The notes under the pieces were generated by a model, which saw only the letters and a program-made list of their open reading frames with translations, made no database searches and was not told the origin of the DNA. The translations under genes and the position numbers were made by a program. DNA of 64,000 nucleotides from NCBI GenBank assembly GCA_901472405.1, contig LR590463.1, forward strand, positions 2,914,001 through 2,978,000. The letters run 5' to 3'. Below are positions 40,268 to 50,542 of the stretch, in pieces (positions within the stretch are counted from its first letter, which is position 1; each line of letters opens with the position of its first letter). Source of the DNA: Serratia rubidaea (GTDB taxonomy: Bacteria > Pseudomonadota > Gammaproteobacteria > Enterobacterales > Enterobacteriaceae).

Positions 40268-41811
40268 ATGAAACTATTAAATAACAAAACTCTTCTCCTC
40301 CTGTTTATTCTATGGTCCTTATTGGTTAACTTCTCCTTTGGCTATGCGGTTCGTCCCGGCTATGCGGTTGCACTGGCTCTGATTCTCATTGTTATGGCCA
40401 AATTTTCACCTGTCGCCGCCAAGATAACCCTGACCATAGTGACCGTCATTGCCGCCGTTTATCTGCCTGTCGCCGTCAAATATGGTCCTCCGTCGCTAAA
40501 TACCGTAGCAGCCGCACGCTATACCAGCCTGGCAGAAAGCGCTGAATTTTTAGGCATGCTGCCTGCAGGCAGCATTATTCTGTCATTCGTGCTGTTTCTG
40601 ATAGCGATCCTGTGTATGTTGATTGCAAAACAGGCAAAGCACATCAAAAACCGGCTAGCCACTATTTATATCGCTTTGACGGTAGCCGTTATCTCCTTCA
40701 ACCCGGCCCACTCATATATCAAACATGGCGATATCAGTCAGGCAGATATCAAATTTTCACCTTATCGTTTTGTTTATGATATCTACCGACCCTACAAGAT
40801 TATCACCCAGCAGGAAAAAATAAGCGCCTCGCTGCTGGCGATGCCCGACACCTGGCAGCCGACAACCCAGACATCTCCTTATGACACCTTTATTTTAGTG
40901 ATCGGAGAAAGCGTCCGGCAGGATTACATGAATGCATACGGTTTTAGTTTGAATAACACACCGTTTATGAGCCAGGCCAATGGCATTCTCTTCGATCATT
41001 ATCATTCGGCCAGTTTTGCTACCGTTCCTTCGCTCGTCGCCTCCTTCTACTTAGCGCAGAATGGCCATGTAGAATACAACAATAGCTTTATTCGCCTGGC
41101 AAAAAAGGCCGGATACAAAACCTTCTGGCTATCAAATCAGGGACGTTTCGGTCTCTATGACGGTCCCGTGGCTGACGTCGGCAAACAGGCCGACGTCAGC
41201 CATTTTGTCAAAAAAGGCGACTCCAACGATCACAATTACTACCCGGATAGCGCCTTACTTCCCACTATTCAGGATGCCGCTATCCGACCGGGCACCAAAG
41301 AAACTTATCGTCATTCACCTGATTGGTTCCCATCCGGAATCCTGTGCAAGAACGGACGGACACTTTGATGAGTTTTTATATCAGCCAGGATATCTCCTGT
41401 TATGTACAGAGCATCAAAAATACCGACACGATGCTCCACGAGATACAAAAGATGGCGGATCGCGGAAAGAAGCGCTGGTCGATGCTCTATTTCGCCGATC
41501 ATGGCCTGGGGCAATTTAACAAAGGCGAAGATGATGCCTATATGGAACACAGCGATTTGTACAAGCAGTCATTCAATGTGCCGCTTTTCATTACCAGTTA
41601 TGATGCAAGCGAACAGCGCCATATAGCGGAGGAGCGCAGCGGCCTGGACTTTCTGAACCTGTTTTCCGACTGGCTCGGCATTCATGATGAAAAGATCGCC
41701 AGTCAATGTCGGCCATTAGCCGATCGGCCATGCATCAAGCAGGTGAACGTGCTGAATAAAGATTTTTCTTTAATTACTCTGGATAGCCTGGATGACGATG
41801 TTCCCTTATAG
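40268..41811 (+). CDS. Phosphoethanolamine-transferase-like membrane sulfatase-fold protein
   Basis: About 513 residues after repair. Four or five N-terminal helices lead to a periplasmic alkaline-phosphatase-fold domain: FILVIGESVRQDYMNAYGF (metal-binding Glu), HSASFATVPSLVASF (likely nucleophile region), KLIVIHLIGSHP, SMLYFADHGLG (metal-binding Asp-His), and NVPLFITSYDA. ESVRxD is the CptA/OpgE-type variant. The acceptor (lipid A, core, or periplasmic glucan) cannot be told. Two extra bases break the frame: an A at 41296-41298 and a T at 41373-41377. No good ribosome site precedes the ATG at 40268. Base composition is more AT-rich than the flagellar genes. Confidence 0.82.
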
Positions 41812-41968
41812 AGAGAGGCGTCACGTCAGGAGACGCGACGTCCCTCACCGGTTGGCCGCGATAATGCTTTCGCGATAAAGCGTATTTATATGCTGATCTT
41901 ATAATTTAGCATTATTAATCAATATTGGCGCCGGCTCACCAAGCCGACAGCCGGCGCCTGCAGATTGC

Positions 41969-42418
41969 CTACCCCTGCCAGGGAATCGGCAGCCTGCCAT
42001 ATTTGCCCAGTTTGAATGTTGCGCTGCCTGTTGCGATCAATTCACCATCGGTATTATGTAAAAAGCCTTCGGTAAATACGATAGAACCTGTCTTGCGCAC
42101 TATTTTACCAAAGCCTTTGATCTTTCCCGGCTGTGCCGGGCTGATAAAGCTGGTTTTTGATTCAATCGTTACCGCCAGCAGCGGCGTCGGCAGCGTCATA
42201 TACACCGCCGGCCCCATCGCATCATCCAGCATGGCCGACAGAATGCCGCCCTGGATACAGCCCAGTGGATTGGTCAACAAGTCTTCGGCGTCATATTCTA
42301 CCTGAACCTTCATCGCATCATCATCATAGTGGACGAACTTCCATCCCAACATCTTTGAGACCTGCGACAGGATAACCTCGCCCCTGGCCACTCGTAAAAA
42401 ATAGGGATCACTCTGCAT
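41969..42418 (-). CDS. PaaI-like hotdog thioesterase
   Basis: About 149 residues from the ATG at 42418, with GGAGG 8 bp upstream (a GTG at 42427 is less well placed). Hotdog-fold features: NPLGCIQGGILSAMLDDAMGPAVY (the HGG-like helix start, here QGG) and VTIESKTSFISPAQPGKIKGFGKIVRKTG. The family hydrolyses acyl-CoA thioesters; substrate unknown. It is convergent with the PEtN-transferase-like gene. Confidence 0.82.
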   Translation of the reverse strand: MQSDPYFLRVARGEVILSQVSKMLGWKFVHYDDDAMKVQVEYDAEDLLTNPLGCIQGGILSAMLDDAMGPAVYMTLPTPLLAVTIESKTSFISPAQPGKIKGFGKIVRKTGSIVFTEGFLHNTDGELIATGSATFKLGKYGRLPIPWQG

Positions 42419-43233
42419 CGCAACCACCTCCAGTTATGAAAGAGGACACTAAAAATTCATAAACACTTCTTCACTTTCATACTCAGAATAGTTGAACAAA
42501 AAGCAATCACAAATTTCTTTTTTACCACGTGACGTCACCTATACCGGCAAGGTGCCGGTTTAACATGAGTCGATCGACCATGCCCGATGCTTCACCACAT
42601 AACCATTCCTGGAGAAATAGTACCGATATTTACTGTTTGGCATTGCCTTGCCGACCCTGATTTACTGCCGCCGTAGCGGTTGCAGCAAAAGCGGAAAATC
42701 TGTCAACTGAGGTTACTCGCTCTAGTATGATGTAATCCGGCAAACAACAGAAATTATACAGCTTCTTCCTTCCAGTGAGCCGTACAAACCCCAATCAAAT
42801 AACACATTGTTTTTATTAAAATATGTTATCATTCCTAGCTTGAACGCCTATTACGCACTCGCATCCGGCACGGGGGGTTCATCACCTTGATTGTAGATAA
42901 AACAACCATCATTAATTGACCTAGCACACAAACTTGCCTGAATGATGCGCCACCTGTTTTACGCAGTGGCTATTCATGACATAATATTTCGATTCCTTAA
43001 CGTAAAATTCAAACGGGGTGATGAAAAGTACGAACATACAGCAAAAAATGGTGCGCTTACAGCAAGTTAGGAAAACCCACCACACTTCATCTTGAAGAGA
43101 AAGGATATCTAGAACCTTTCAGTCAAAGTACCAAGCACAGCTTCAACAAGCTATGGAAGACGAAAAAAAAATCACCTGATGGTGAATTAGTTATAAAAAA
43201 TTTGTAATTTTTAAAAAATGGAGTTTACACACA
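42419..43233. other. AT-rich gap before the second acyltransferase
   Basis: About 815 bp whose composition is clearly more AT-rich than most of the window. It has a small hairpin ACCGGC/GCCGGT at 42543-42559 and a coding-like remnant at 43025-43207 (listed separately). No other gene is supported. Confidence 0.5.
43025..43207 (+). pseudogene. Coding-like remnant ahead of the acyltransferase
   Basis: An open frame of 60 codons without an ATG reads ...KLGKPTTLHLEEKGYLEPFS... and ends ELVIKNL-stop 27 bp before the acyltransferase start. It is lysine-rich and looks like a protein C-terminus, but it has no start and no recognised family. It may be a gene fragment left at an insertion boundary. Confidence 0.3.
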
Positions 43234-44375
43234 GTGAATAATAAAGATTCAATGCGTATTAACTGCGTGCAGTATTTACGTGGTTTTGCCGCATTGCTTG
43301 TGATTTTTTACCATCTACGGTTCGACCTGAACAATATATACTCAATAAAAAATATGGGTGATATTCTTTTTGAAAGCGCTGCATTTGGTGTCGACCTGTT
43401 CTTTGTAATCAGTGGTTTTGTTATAATGTACGCCACTGAGAAAAAAGAAAACATGCAAAGTGTGAAATACCTATTCCGCAGAGTATTTAGAATATACCCA
43501 CTACTTATATCATGCATTGTTTTTTACTTTGTATTTATATCACAGTCTGGCAACTACGAGCTATTTTTCCGTTCACTAATTCCATTAAACAGCAACTACA
43601 GTGATGGATCGCCTTTCTTTGGCTACAATATGCTAATGCCGGCATGGACTCTTACTTATGAAATAGCCTTTTATGGTATTTTCTGGGTGGCAATGATGCT
43701 GTCACACCGATATCGCGGCATCATATGCGGCGGTTTTATTATTCTATGTGTATTGGGAATCCAATTACACTTTAATAACTCCGTTTCTCTCAGTGGTTAC
43801 AATAACTTTAACTTTATACCTAACAGCGTATTACACTTTCCTGTAAACCTTCTTATCCTCACCTATGTTTATAGATTTCATCTATGGAATATTTATATTT
43901 TATGTATTAAAAGTAGATAATGGATTTATCCTTAAAAACAGAGCGCTGGTCACCACTCTATCAACTTTATTAATATTATTCATGTTGTTACATGCTTATC
44001 TCGAAAAAATTCTTTGGTCATGGACCAACCACCTGGGGAATGATCGCCGCTGCTGTATTGTTTTCATCTCTGTTAATTGAGAAAGCGAAATCACTCTTTA
44101 ATTGCAAGTCATTATCTTTCCTGGGGGATGTTTCTTACTCGATGTATTTAATGCAGGCTATAGTGCTTGAATTTATAGCAAAACATTCAATACAACTACC
44201 TAACGCACTTTCTTCTGGCGCACCTAAGTTTATTACATTAACCATAATTATAATATTAGTCTCTTATGTGACACACTTAATGATAGAAAAACCTTTCATT
44301 AATATGGGGAAGAAAGTGATATGTAAAATCGATCCCACCAAAAAATCAATACTTATCCCTAGCCATAAAGCATAA
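43234..44375 (+). CDS. AT-rich acyltransferase-3 family membrane protein
   Basis: About 379 residues after repair; a second member of the family seen at 5.6 kb. N-terminus INCVQYLRGFAALLVIFYHLRFD (active-site His of YH), then GVDLFFVISGFVIMYAT, RRVFRIYP, PAWTLTYEIAFYGIF, FLSSPMFIDFIYGIF and SFLGDVSYSMYLMQ. This OafA/WcaF-like order suggests O-acylation of a surface sugar. Two extra bases: a C at 43848-43849 and an A at 44004-44009. Start GTG 43234 (GGAG 10 bp upstream) or ATG 43252. Its strong AT bias and codon use differ from the flanking flagellar genes, which points to horizontal acquisition. Confidence 0.85.
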
Positions 44376-44752
44376 CTTATGTACTCGCGTGGTTAAGATT
44401 TTTAACCACGCGATATATACTTGAATGATTGCTCACATTAATTACCCATCAAAAAAAGTGAAAAATACCTTCATTAAATGGGGCGAATCATTTTACATCA
44501 TGATTATTAATAGTTCACGTGACGATTTTTTAATAATGATAATAAAACATCACGCAAGCGCAGAGATATACAGAGCGGGGGCAGGCAGCATGCAATTCAA
44601 TAACATTAAGATAATGCGAGAACCCCCTCAAAAAAAAATGCATAGCACAAGGAAAGATGGCCGTATCAGATCAGAAACCAGCCACCTAGCCTCACTCCCC
44701 CATAATAAAAAGGGTAGCCATAAATGCGTTATAAAATAGACGTCTTAACAGG
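44376..44752. other. Gap between the acyltransferase and fliE
   Basis: About 375 AT-rich bases. Apart from the hairpin at 44386-44412 nothing is supported. A 104-codon plus-strand frame (44425-44739) has no ribosome site and low-complexity content. Confidence 0.45.
44386..44412 (+). terminator. Hairpin after the acyltransferase
   Basis: CGCGTGGTTAA/TTAACCACGCG, a perfect 11-bp stem with a 5-nt loop, 10 bp beyond the stop. The T-tail is weak. Confidence 0.55.
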
Positions 44753-45068
44753 CTACACCTGCATCCCCATAATATCCTGATACGCCGCCACCAGCTTATT
44801 ACGCACCTGGATACCCAGCTGCAGCGATACCGATGACTTTTGCAGATCGACCATCACATCATTCAGACTGATGCCCGGCACGCCCAGGTTCAAAATCCTG
44901 CGCCTGCTTGCGCGCCGCCTGCTGGTTATCGCTGATTTTGCCGATCGCCGCCTTCAGCTCCGCGGCAAAGCTGGCGCCCTGCGTTGGCTGAGCAGCGGTT
45001 GCACCGCCGGCCTGCAGCGCCGTGGCCTGTAACTGCTGCAGTACGCCCTCAATCCCCTGAATCGCCAT
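44753..45068 (-). CDS. fliE: Flagellar hook-basal body protein FliE
   Basis: Rod-MS ring junction protein; 104 residues after repair, as in E. coli. It opens [20 protein letters not shown]; the C-terminus is [23 protein letters not shown] to MGMQV. AGGGGAG precedes the ATG at 45068. One extra C at 44887-44888 (coding strand) breaks the frame at [13 protein letters not shown]. Divergent from fliF, as in other enterobacteria. Confidence 0.95.
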
Positions 45069-45325
45069 TCTGCTCCCCTGTGCTGGTTGTCGGGACACCC
45101 GAGACAATTTTGATGACGCACACCCTAGCACAGGCCCCCGTCGCTAAAGCGGTTAATTAACCGCAAAAAAACGCGGCTTATCGGGCCATCAAAATCCGCC
45201 CCCGGGGCAAATAATGGCATGCCCAAAATGGGGGCAGTTTTAACCCGTCAAGTTATGTGCATCATGGAGTCTGTTTTGTCACCACACAACGCTAAGCATT
45301 TTGTTCAGCCAGGTAAGGGGCCAGC

Positions 45326-47025
45326 ATGAGCGCCTCAATAGCCCACGGTGAGAACCGTGAAAACGGCCTTCAGGCCCAGTGGAACCGCCTGCGCGCCAAT
45401 CCCAAAATCCCGTTGCTGATTGCGGCCTCCGCCGCGATAGCCATCGTGGTGGCGCTGTTGTTATGGGTGAAAAGTCCGGATTACCGCGTGTTGTACAGCA
45501 ACCTGAACGACCGCGACGGCGGTGCGATTGTCACGCAGCTGACGCAGATGAACATCCCCTACCGCTTCGCCGACAACGGCTCGGCGCTGATGGTCCCCGC
45601 CGAAAACGTCCATGAAACCCGCCTGCGCCTGGCGCAGCAAGGGCTGCCAAAAGGCGGCGCCGTCGGCTTTGAACTGCTTGATCAGGAAAAATTCGGCATC
45701 AGCCAGTTCAGCGAGCAGATCAACTATCAGCGGGCGCTGGAGGGCGAACTGTCGCGCACCATCGAATCGCTGGGGCCGGTGCAGAATGCGCGGGTGCATC
45801 TGGCGCTGCCCAAGCCATCGCTGTTTGTGCGCGAACAGAAGTCCCCTTCCGCCTCGGTCACTCTGACGCTGCAGCCGGACGCGCGCTGGATGACGGCCAG
45901 ATCAACGCCATTGTCTATATGGTCGCCAGCAGCGTGGCCGGCCTGCCGCCGGGCAACGTTACGGTGGTCGATCAGGCCGGCCGCCTGCTGACGCAGTCCG
46001 ACGGCAACGGACGCGATCTTAACGCCGCGCAGCTGAAATACGCCGCCGAAGTGGAAGGCCGCTACCAGCGCCGTATCGAGGCGATTCTGGCGCCGATCGT
46101 CGGCAGCGCCAACGTCCGGGCGCAGGTGACCGCACAGATCGATTTCGCCACCCGCGAGCAGACCGACGAGCAGTACCAGCCGAACCCGACGCCGGAAAAA
46201 GCCGCCATCCGTTCGCGCCAGCTGAGCCAGAGCGATTCAGATAGGCGGCTCCGCAGGTGGGCGGCGTGCCGGGCGCGCTCTCCAATCAGCCAAGCGCAGC
46301 GCCGACGGCGCCGGTTGAAACGCCGCCGGCCAATAACGCCGACGCACAGGCCAACGCCGACAAAAACGCGGCGGACAATGGCCGCAGCAAAAACGCCGTC
46401 AGCGGGCCGCAGAACAGCCGCCGCGACGAAACCACCAACTACGAAGTCGACCGCACCATCCGCCATACCCAGCACAAAGCCGGCACGGTGCAGCGCCTGT
46501 CCGTGGCCGTGGTGCTCAACACCCTCGGCACGGATAAAGACGGCAAACCGGTGATGATGAGCAAAGCGCAGCTGGCGCAGGCGGAAGCGCTGGTGCGCGA
46601 AGCCATGGGCTATTCCAGCGATCGCGGCGACAGCCTGAACGTGGTCAACTCGCCGTTCAGCGATGTGGAAACCGGCGGCGCCGAACTGCCGTTCTGGCAG
46701 TCGCAGCACTTTATCGAGTCAGTTGCTGAACGCCGGCCGCTATCTGCTGATTGCACTGATTGCCTGGCTGCTGTGGCGCAAGCTGGTGCGCCCGCAGTGG
46801 CAAAACCGCCAGGCGCAGCAGCAGGCCGCCGTCGCCGCAGCCGCCGCGCCGGCCCACCCTGCCGAAGGCGGCAGCAAGCCGAGCAACGAGGAGCTGGTGC
46901 AGCGCAAGCGTTCGCAGCAGCGCGTCAGCGCCGAAGTCCAGAGCCAGCGCATCCGCGATCTGGCGGATAAAGATCCGCGCATTATCGCCCTGGTAATCCG
47001 CCAATGGATGAGTAACGAATTATGA
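45326..47025 (+). CDS. fliF: Flagellar MS-ring protein FliF
   Basis: Inner-membrane ring that carries the C-ring; about 566 residues after repair. N-terminal helix [19 protein letters not shown], YscJ/FliF ring domains ([55 protein letters not shown]), a Pro/Ala-rich loop, a second helix [12 protein letters not shown] and the FliG-binding tail. Three indels: one G missing at 45877-45878 ([10 protein letters not shown] expected), one G missing at 46244-46245 ([17 protein letters not shown]), and one extra T near 46719 ([13 protein letters not shown]). Its stop overlaps the fliG ATG. Confidence 0.94.
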
Positions 47026-48014
47026 GTCTGACAGGTACAGAAAAAAGCGCCATCCTGCTGATGACGCTGGGAGAAGACCGCGCCGCCGAGGTGTTTAAAC
47101 ACCTCTCGTCCCGTGAAGTGCAGCAGCTGAGCGGCACCATGGCCAGCATGCGGCAGGTATCGCACAAACAGCTGGGCGAGATTCTGACGGAGTTTGAGGA
47201 CGACGCCGAACAGTACGCCGCCCTCAGCGTCAATGCCAGCGACTATCTGCGTTCGGTATTGGTGAAAGCGCTGGGCGAAGAGCGCGCCTCCAGCCTGCTG
47301 GAAGATATTCTCGAATCGCGCGAAACCACCTCCGGGATGGAAACGCTCAACTTTATGGAGCCGCAGAGCGCGGCCGATCTGATCCGCGATGAACACCCGC
47401 AGATTATCGCCACCATTCTGGTGCACCTGAAGCGCGGTCAGGCGGCGGATATTCTGGCGCAGTTCGAAGAGCGCCTGCGTAACGACGTGATGCTGCGTAT
47501 CGCCACCTTCGGCGGCGTGCAGCCGGCGGCGCTGGCGGAGCTGACCGAAGTGCTCAACAACCTGCTCGACGGCCAGAACCTCAAACGCAGCAAAATGGGC
47601 GGGGTGCGCACCGCCGCCGAAATCATCAACCTGATGAAGACCCATCAGGAAGAGGCGGTGATCGACGCAATGCGCGACTACGACGGCGAACTGGCGCAGA
47701 AGATCATCGACGAAATGTTCCTGTTCGAGAACCTGGTGGAGGTCGACGATCGCAGTATCCAGCGCCTGCTGCAGGAGGTGGAAGGCGAATCGCTGCTGAT
47801 TGCCCTGAAAGGTGCGGAACAGCCGTTGCGCGAGAAGTTCCTCAAGAATATGTCGCAGCGCGCCGCCGACATTCTGCGCGACGACCTGGCCAACCGCGGC
47901 CCGGTACGCATGTCGCAGGTGGAAAACGAACAGAAGGCCATTTTGCTGGTCGTCCGCCGCCTGGCGGAAAGCGGCGAGATGATTATCGGCGGCGGCGAGG
48001 ATACCTATGTCTGA
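47022..48014 (+). CDS. fliG: Flagellar motor switch protein FliG
   Basis: C-ring protein that transmits torque from the stator; 330 residues, intact. Middle-domain motif [15 protein letters not shown] and C-terminal charged helix [24 protein letters not shown]. It overlaps fliF (ATGA) and fliH (8 bp), so the genes are translated as a coupled set. Confidence 0.97.
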   Translation: MSLTGTEKSAILLMTLGEDRAAEVFKHLSSREVQQLSGTMASMRQVSHKQLGEILTEFEDDAEQYAALSVNASDYLRSVLVKALGEERASSLLEDILESRETTSGMETLNFMEPQSAADLIRDEHPQIIATILVHLKRGQAADILAQFEERLRNDVMLRIATFGGVQPAALAELTEVLNNLLDGQNLKRSKMGGVRTAAEIINLMKTHQEEAVIDAMRDYDGELAQKIIDEMFLFENLVEVDDRSIQRLLQEVEGESLLIALKGAEQPLREKFLKNMSQRAADILRDDLANRGPVRMSQVENEQKAILLVVRRLAESGEMIIGGGEDTYV

Positions 48015-48714
48015 CAGCAGCCCACTCGCCTGGCAGCCGTGGCGGCTTAACGATTTAGCGACGCCCGCGGCGACGGAAACCGCACCGGAAACCGATTTGC
48101 CGCCGGCCATGCCGGAGAGCGCGCCGCTGGATAAGGCGGAAAGCGAACGGCAACAGTTGGAAGCCCTGCGGCTGCAGGCGCAGCAGCAGGGCCATCAGCT
48201 GGGCCATGACGAAGGCCGGCAGCAAGGATACCAGGAAGGCTTCCAGCAAGGCCTGGAGGAAGGCCGTCAGCAGGGGATCGAACAGAGCGAACTGCAGCAG
48301 CAGCCGCTGACCGAGCAGTGGCGGCAGATGGTCGGTGAATTCCAGCAGACGCTGGACGCGCTGGACAGCGTGATCGCCGCGCGCCTGATGCAGCTGGCGC
48401 TCACCGCCGCCAAGCAGGTTCTCGGCCAGCCGCCGGTCTGCGATGGCACCGCCCTGCTGGCGCAGATCCAACAGCTGATTCAGCAGGAGCCGATGTTCAG
48501 CGGCAAACCGCAGCTGCGCGTGCACCCCGACGACTACCCGCGCGTGGAACAGCAGCTCGGCGTGACGCTGAGCCTGCACGGCTGGCGGCTGTTGGCCGAC
48601 GGCGAACTGCATCCCGGCGGCTGTAAAGTCAGCGCCGAGGAAGGCGATCTCGACGCCAGCCTGGCTACCCGCTGGCACGAAATCTGCCGCCTGGCGGCTC
48701 CGGGGGACGTATGA
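48007..48714 (+). CDS. fliH: Flagellar export ATPase regulator FliH
   Basis: A 235-residue peripheral stalk protein that restrains FliI. Tryptophans near the N-terminus (WQPWRL) anchor it to FlhA or the C-ring. The centre holds the family's GxxxG repeats ([21 protein letters not shown], about 58-85), then a C-terminal V-ATPase-E-like domain ([15 protein letters not shown]). Start overlaps fliG; end overlaps fliI (ATGA). Confidence 0.95.
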   Translation: MSDSSPLAWQPWRLNDLATPAATETAPETDLPPAMPESAPLDKAESERQQLEALRLQAQQQGHQLGHDEGRQQGYQEGFQQGLEEGRQQGIEQSELQQQPLTEQWRQMVGEFQQTLDALDSVIAARLMQLALTAAKQVLGQPPVCDGTALLAQIQQLIQQEPMFSGKPQLRVHPDDYPRVEQQLGVTLSLHGWRLLADGELHPGGCKVSAEEGDLDASLATRWHEICRLAAPGDV

Positions 48715-50075
48715 CGACGCCGCGCCTCGGCCGCTGGCTCAGCGCGCTGGATACGCTGGAGCAGCGCATTCAACATGCGCCGCCGGTGCGGCGCTACGGC
48801 CGCCTGACCCGCGCCACCGGGCTGGTGCTGGAGGCCACCGGCCTGCAGATGCCGCTCGGCGCCACCTGCCTGATCGAACGGCACTGCGCCGGCGAGATCC
48901 AGGAAGTGGAAAGCGAAGTGGTCGGCTTTAACGGCCAGCACCTGTTTCTGATGCCGCTGGAAGATGTGGAAGGCATTGTACCCGGCGCGCGGGTGTACGC
49001 CCGCCTCGCGCCGGAGGGACAAAGCGCCGGCAAACAGCTGCCGCTCGGCCCCGCCCTGCTCGGCCGGGTATTGGACGGCGGCGCCAAACCGCTCGACGGC
49101 CTGCCGGCGCCGGAAACCGGCTATCGCGCACCGCTGGCCACCGCGCCGTTCAACCCGCTGCAGCGCACGCCGATCGAACAGGTGCTGGACGTCGGCGTAC
49201 GCACCATCAACGGCTTGCTGACCGTCGGCCGCGGCCAGCGCATGGGGCTGTTCGCCGGTTCCGGCGTTGGTAAAAGCGTGCTGCTCGGCATGATGGCGCG
49301 CTATACCCAGGCCGATGTGATCGTGGTCGGGCTGATCGGCGAACGCGGCCGGGAGGTGAAAGACTTTATCGAGAATATTCTTGGCGCCGAGGGTCGCGCC
49401 CGCTCGGTAGTGATCGCCGCGCCGGCCGACGTGTCGCCGCTGCTGCGGATGCAGGGCGCCGCCTACGCCACGCGCATCGCCGAAGATTTCCGCGACCGCG
49501 GCCAGCACGTGCTGCTGATTATGGACTCTCTGACCCGCTACGCCATGGCGCAGCGGGAAATCGCGCTGGCGATCGGCGAACCGCCGGCCACCAAAGGCTA
49601 CCCGCCGTCGGTATTCGCCAAACTGCCGGCGCTGGTGGAGCGTGCGGGCAACGGCATCAGCGGCGGCGGCTCCATCACCGCCTTTTATACCGTCCTGACC
49701 GAAGGGGACGATCAGCAGGACCCGATCGCCGACTCGGCGCGCGCCATTCTCGACGGCCACGTGGTGCTGTCGCGTCGCCTGGCGGAATCCGGTCACTACC
49801 CGGCGATCGATATCGAAGCGTCCATCAGCCGCGCGATGACCGCGCTGATCGACCAGGATCACTACCGTCGGGTGCGCGATTTCAAACAGATGCTGGCCAG
49901 CTATCAGCGCAACCGCGATCTGATCAGCGTCGGCGCCTATGCGGCCGGCAGCGATCCGCTGCTGGACAAGGCGATGACGCTGTATCCGCAAATGGAGGCC
50001 TATCTGCAGCAGGGCATTTTCGAACGCAGCGGCTATGACGAAGCCTGTCAGCAGCTGCAACAGCTGATCGTTTAA
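48711..50075 (+). CDS. fliI: Flagellum-specific export ATPase FliI
   Basis: A 454-residue hexameric ATPase of the flagellar type III secretion apparatus. Walker A is [15 protein letters not shown] (about 179-193), followed by [15 protein letters not shown]; Walker B is [18 protein letters not shown]. The EAP-like C-terminus includes [10 protein letters not shown] and [20 protein letters not shown]. Intact. Confidence 0.97.
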   Translation: MTTPRLGRWLSALDTLEQRIQHAPPVRRYGRLTRATGLVLEATGLQMPLGATCLIERHCAGEIQEVESEVVGFNGQHLFLMPLEDVEGIVPGARVYARLAPEGQSAGKQLPLGPALLGRVLDGGAKPLDGLPAPETGYRAPLATAPFNPLQRTPIEQVLDVGVRTINGLLTVGRGQRMGLFAGSGVGKSVLLGMMARYTQADVIVVGLIGERGREVKDFIENILGAEGRARSVVIAAPADVSPLLRMQGAAYATRIAEDFRDRGQHVLLIMDSLTRYAMAQREIALAIGEPPATKGYPPSVFAKLPALVERAGNGISGGGSITAFYTVLTEGDDQQDPIADSARAILDGHVVLSRRLAESGHYPAIDIEASISRAMTALIDQDHYRRVRDFKQMLASYQRNRDLISVGAYAAGSDPLLDKAMTLYPQMEAYLQQGIFERSGYDEACQQLQQLIV

Positions 50076-50095
50076 CCGACCGGGAGCACGGCACG

Positions 50096-50542
50096 ATGAA
50101 ATCACACTCGCCATTGCTGACGCTGCGCGATCTGGCGCAAAAGGCGGTGGAACAGGCCACCCAACAGTTGGGGCAGGCGCGCCAGGCGCAGCAGGCGGCG
50201 GAGCAGCAGCTTTCCATGCTGCTTAACTACCAGGATGAATACCGGCAGAAACTCAACGCCACGCTGAACCACGGCATGGCGTCCGCCAGCTGGCAAAACT
50301 ATCAGCAGTTTATCGCCACGCTGGAACAGGCCATCGGTCAGCACCGCCAGCAGCTGCGGCAGTGGAGCGAAAAAGTCGCGCAGGCCACGACGCAGTGGCA
50401 GGACAAACAGCAGCGGCTGAACGCCTTCGACACCCTGCATACGCGCGCGCTGCACGCCGAGCAGCAGCGGGAAAATAAACGCGACCAAAAATTGATGGAT
50501 GAGTTTGCTCAACGTCGTTCACACAGGAACAGTAACCCATGA
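50096..50542 (+). CDS. fliJ: Flagellar export chaperone FliJ
   Basis: A 148-residue, almost wholly helical coiled-coil protein, the central stalk of the FliI ring. Gln/Ala-rich repeats such as LAQKAVEQATQQLGQARQAQQAAEQQLSMLLNYQDEY; LNHGMASASWQNYQQFIATLEQAI is the FliJ signature region. It overlaps fliK by 4 bp. Confidence 0.94.
   Translation: MKSHSPLLTLRDLAQKAVEQATQQLGQARQAQQAAEQQLSMLLNYQDEYRQKLNATLNHGMASASWQNYQQFIATLEQAIGQHRQQLRQWSEKVAQATTQWQDKQQRLNAFDTLHTRALHAEQQRENKRDQKLMDEFAQRRSHRNSNP

Noticed and set aside
42527..42540. Palindrome GTGACGTCAC in the gap upstream of the thioesterase gene
   Set aside because: Short perfect palindromes are expected by chance in a window of this size, and I found no second copy or promoter beside it.
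37751..44375. Integrated mobile element between fliT and fliE
   Set aside because: No integrase, transposase, tRNA end, or direct repeats were seen. The block looks acquired in part but not as a recognisable element.
44425..44739. 104-codon plus-strand frame before fliE
   Set aside because: AT-rich, lysine- and isoleucine-biased, no ribosome site; reads like chance open sequence between genes.
48534..50114. 526-codon open frame antisense to fliI
   Set aside because: The plus strand encodes FliI with all catalytic motifs; the antisense product is His/Arg/Gln-rich shadow sequence.
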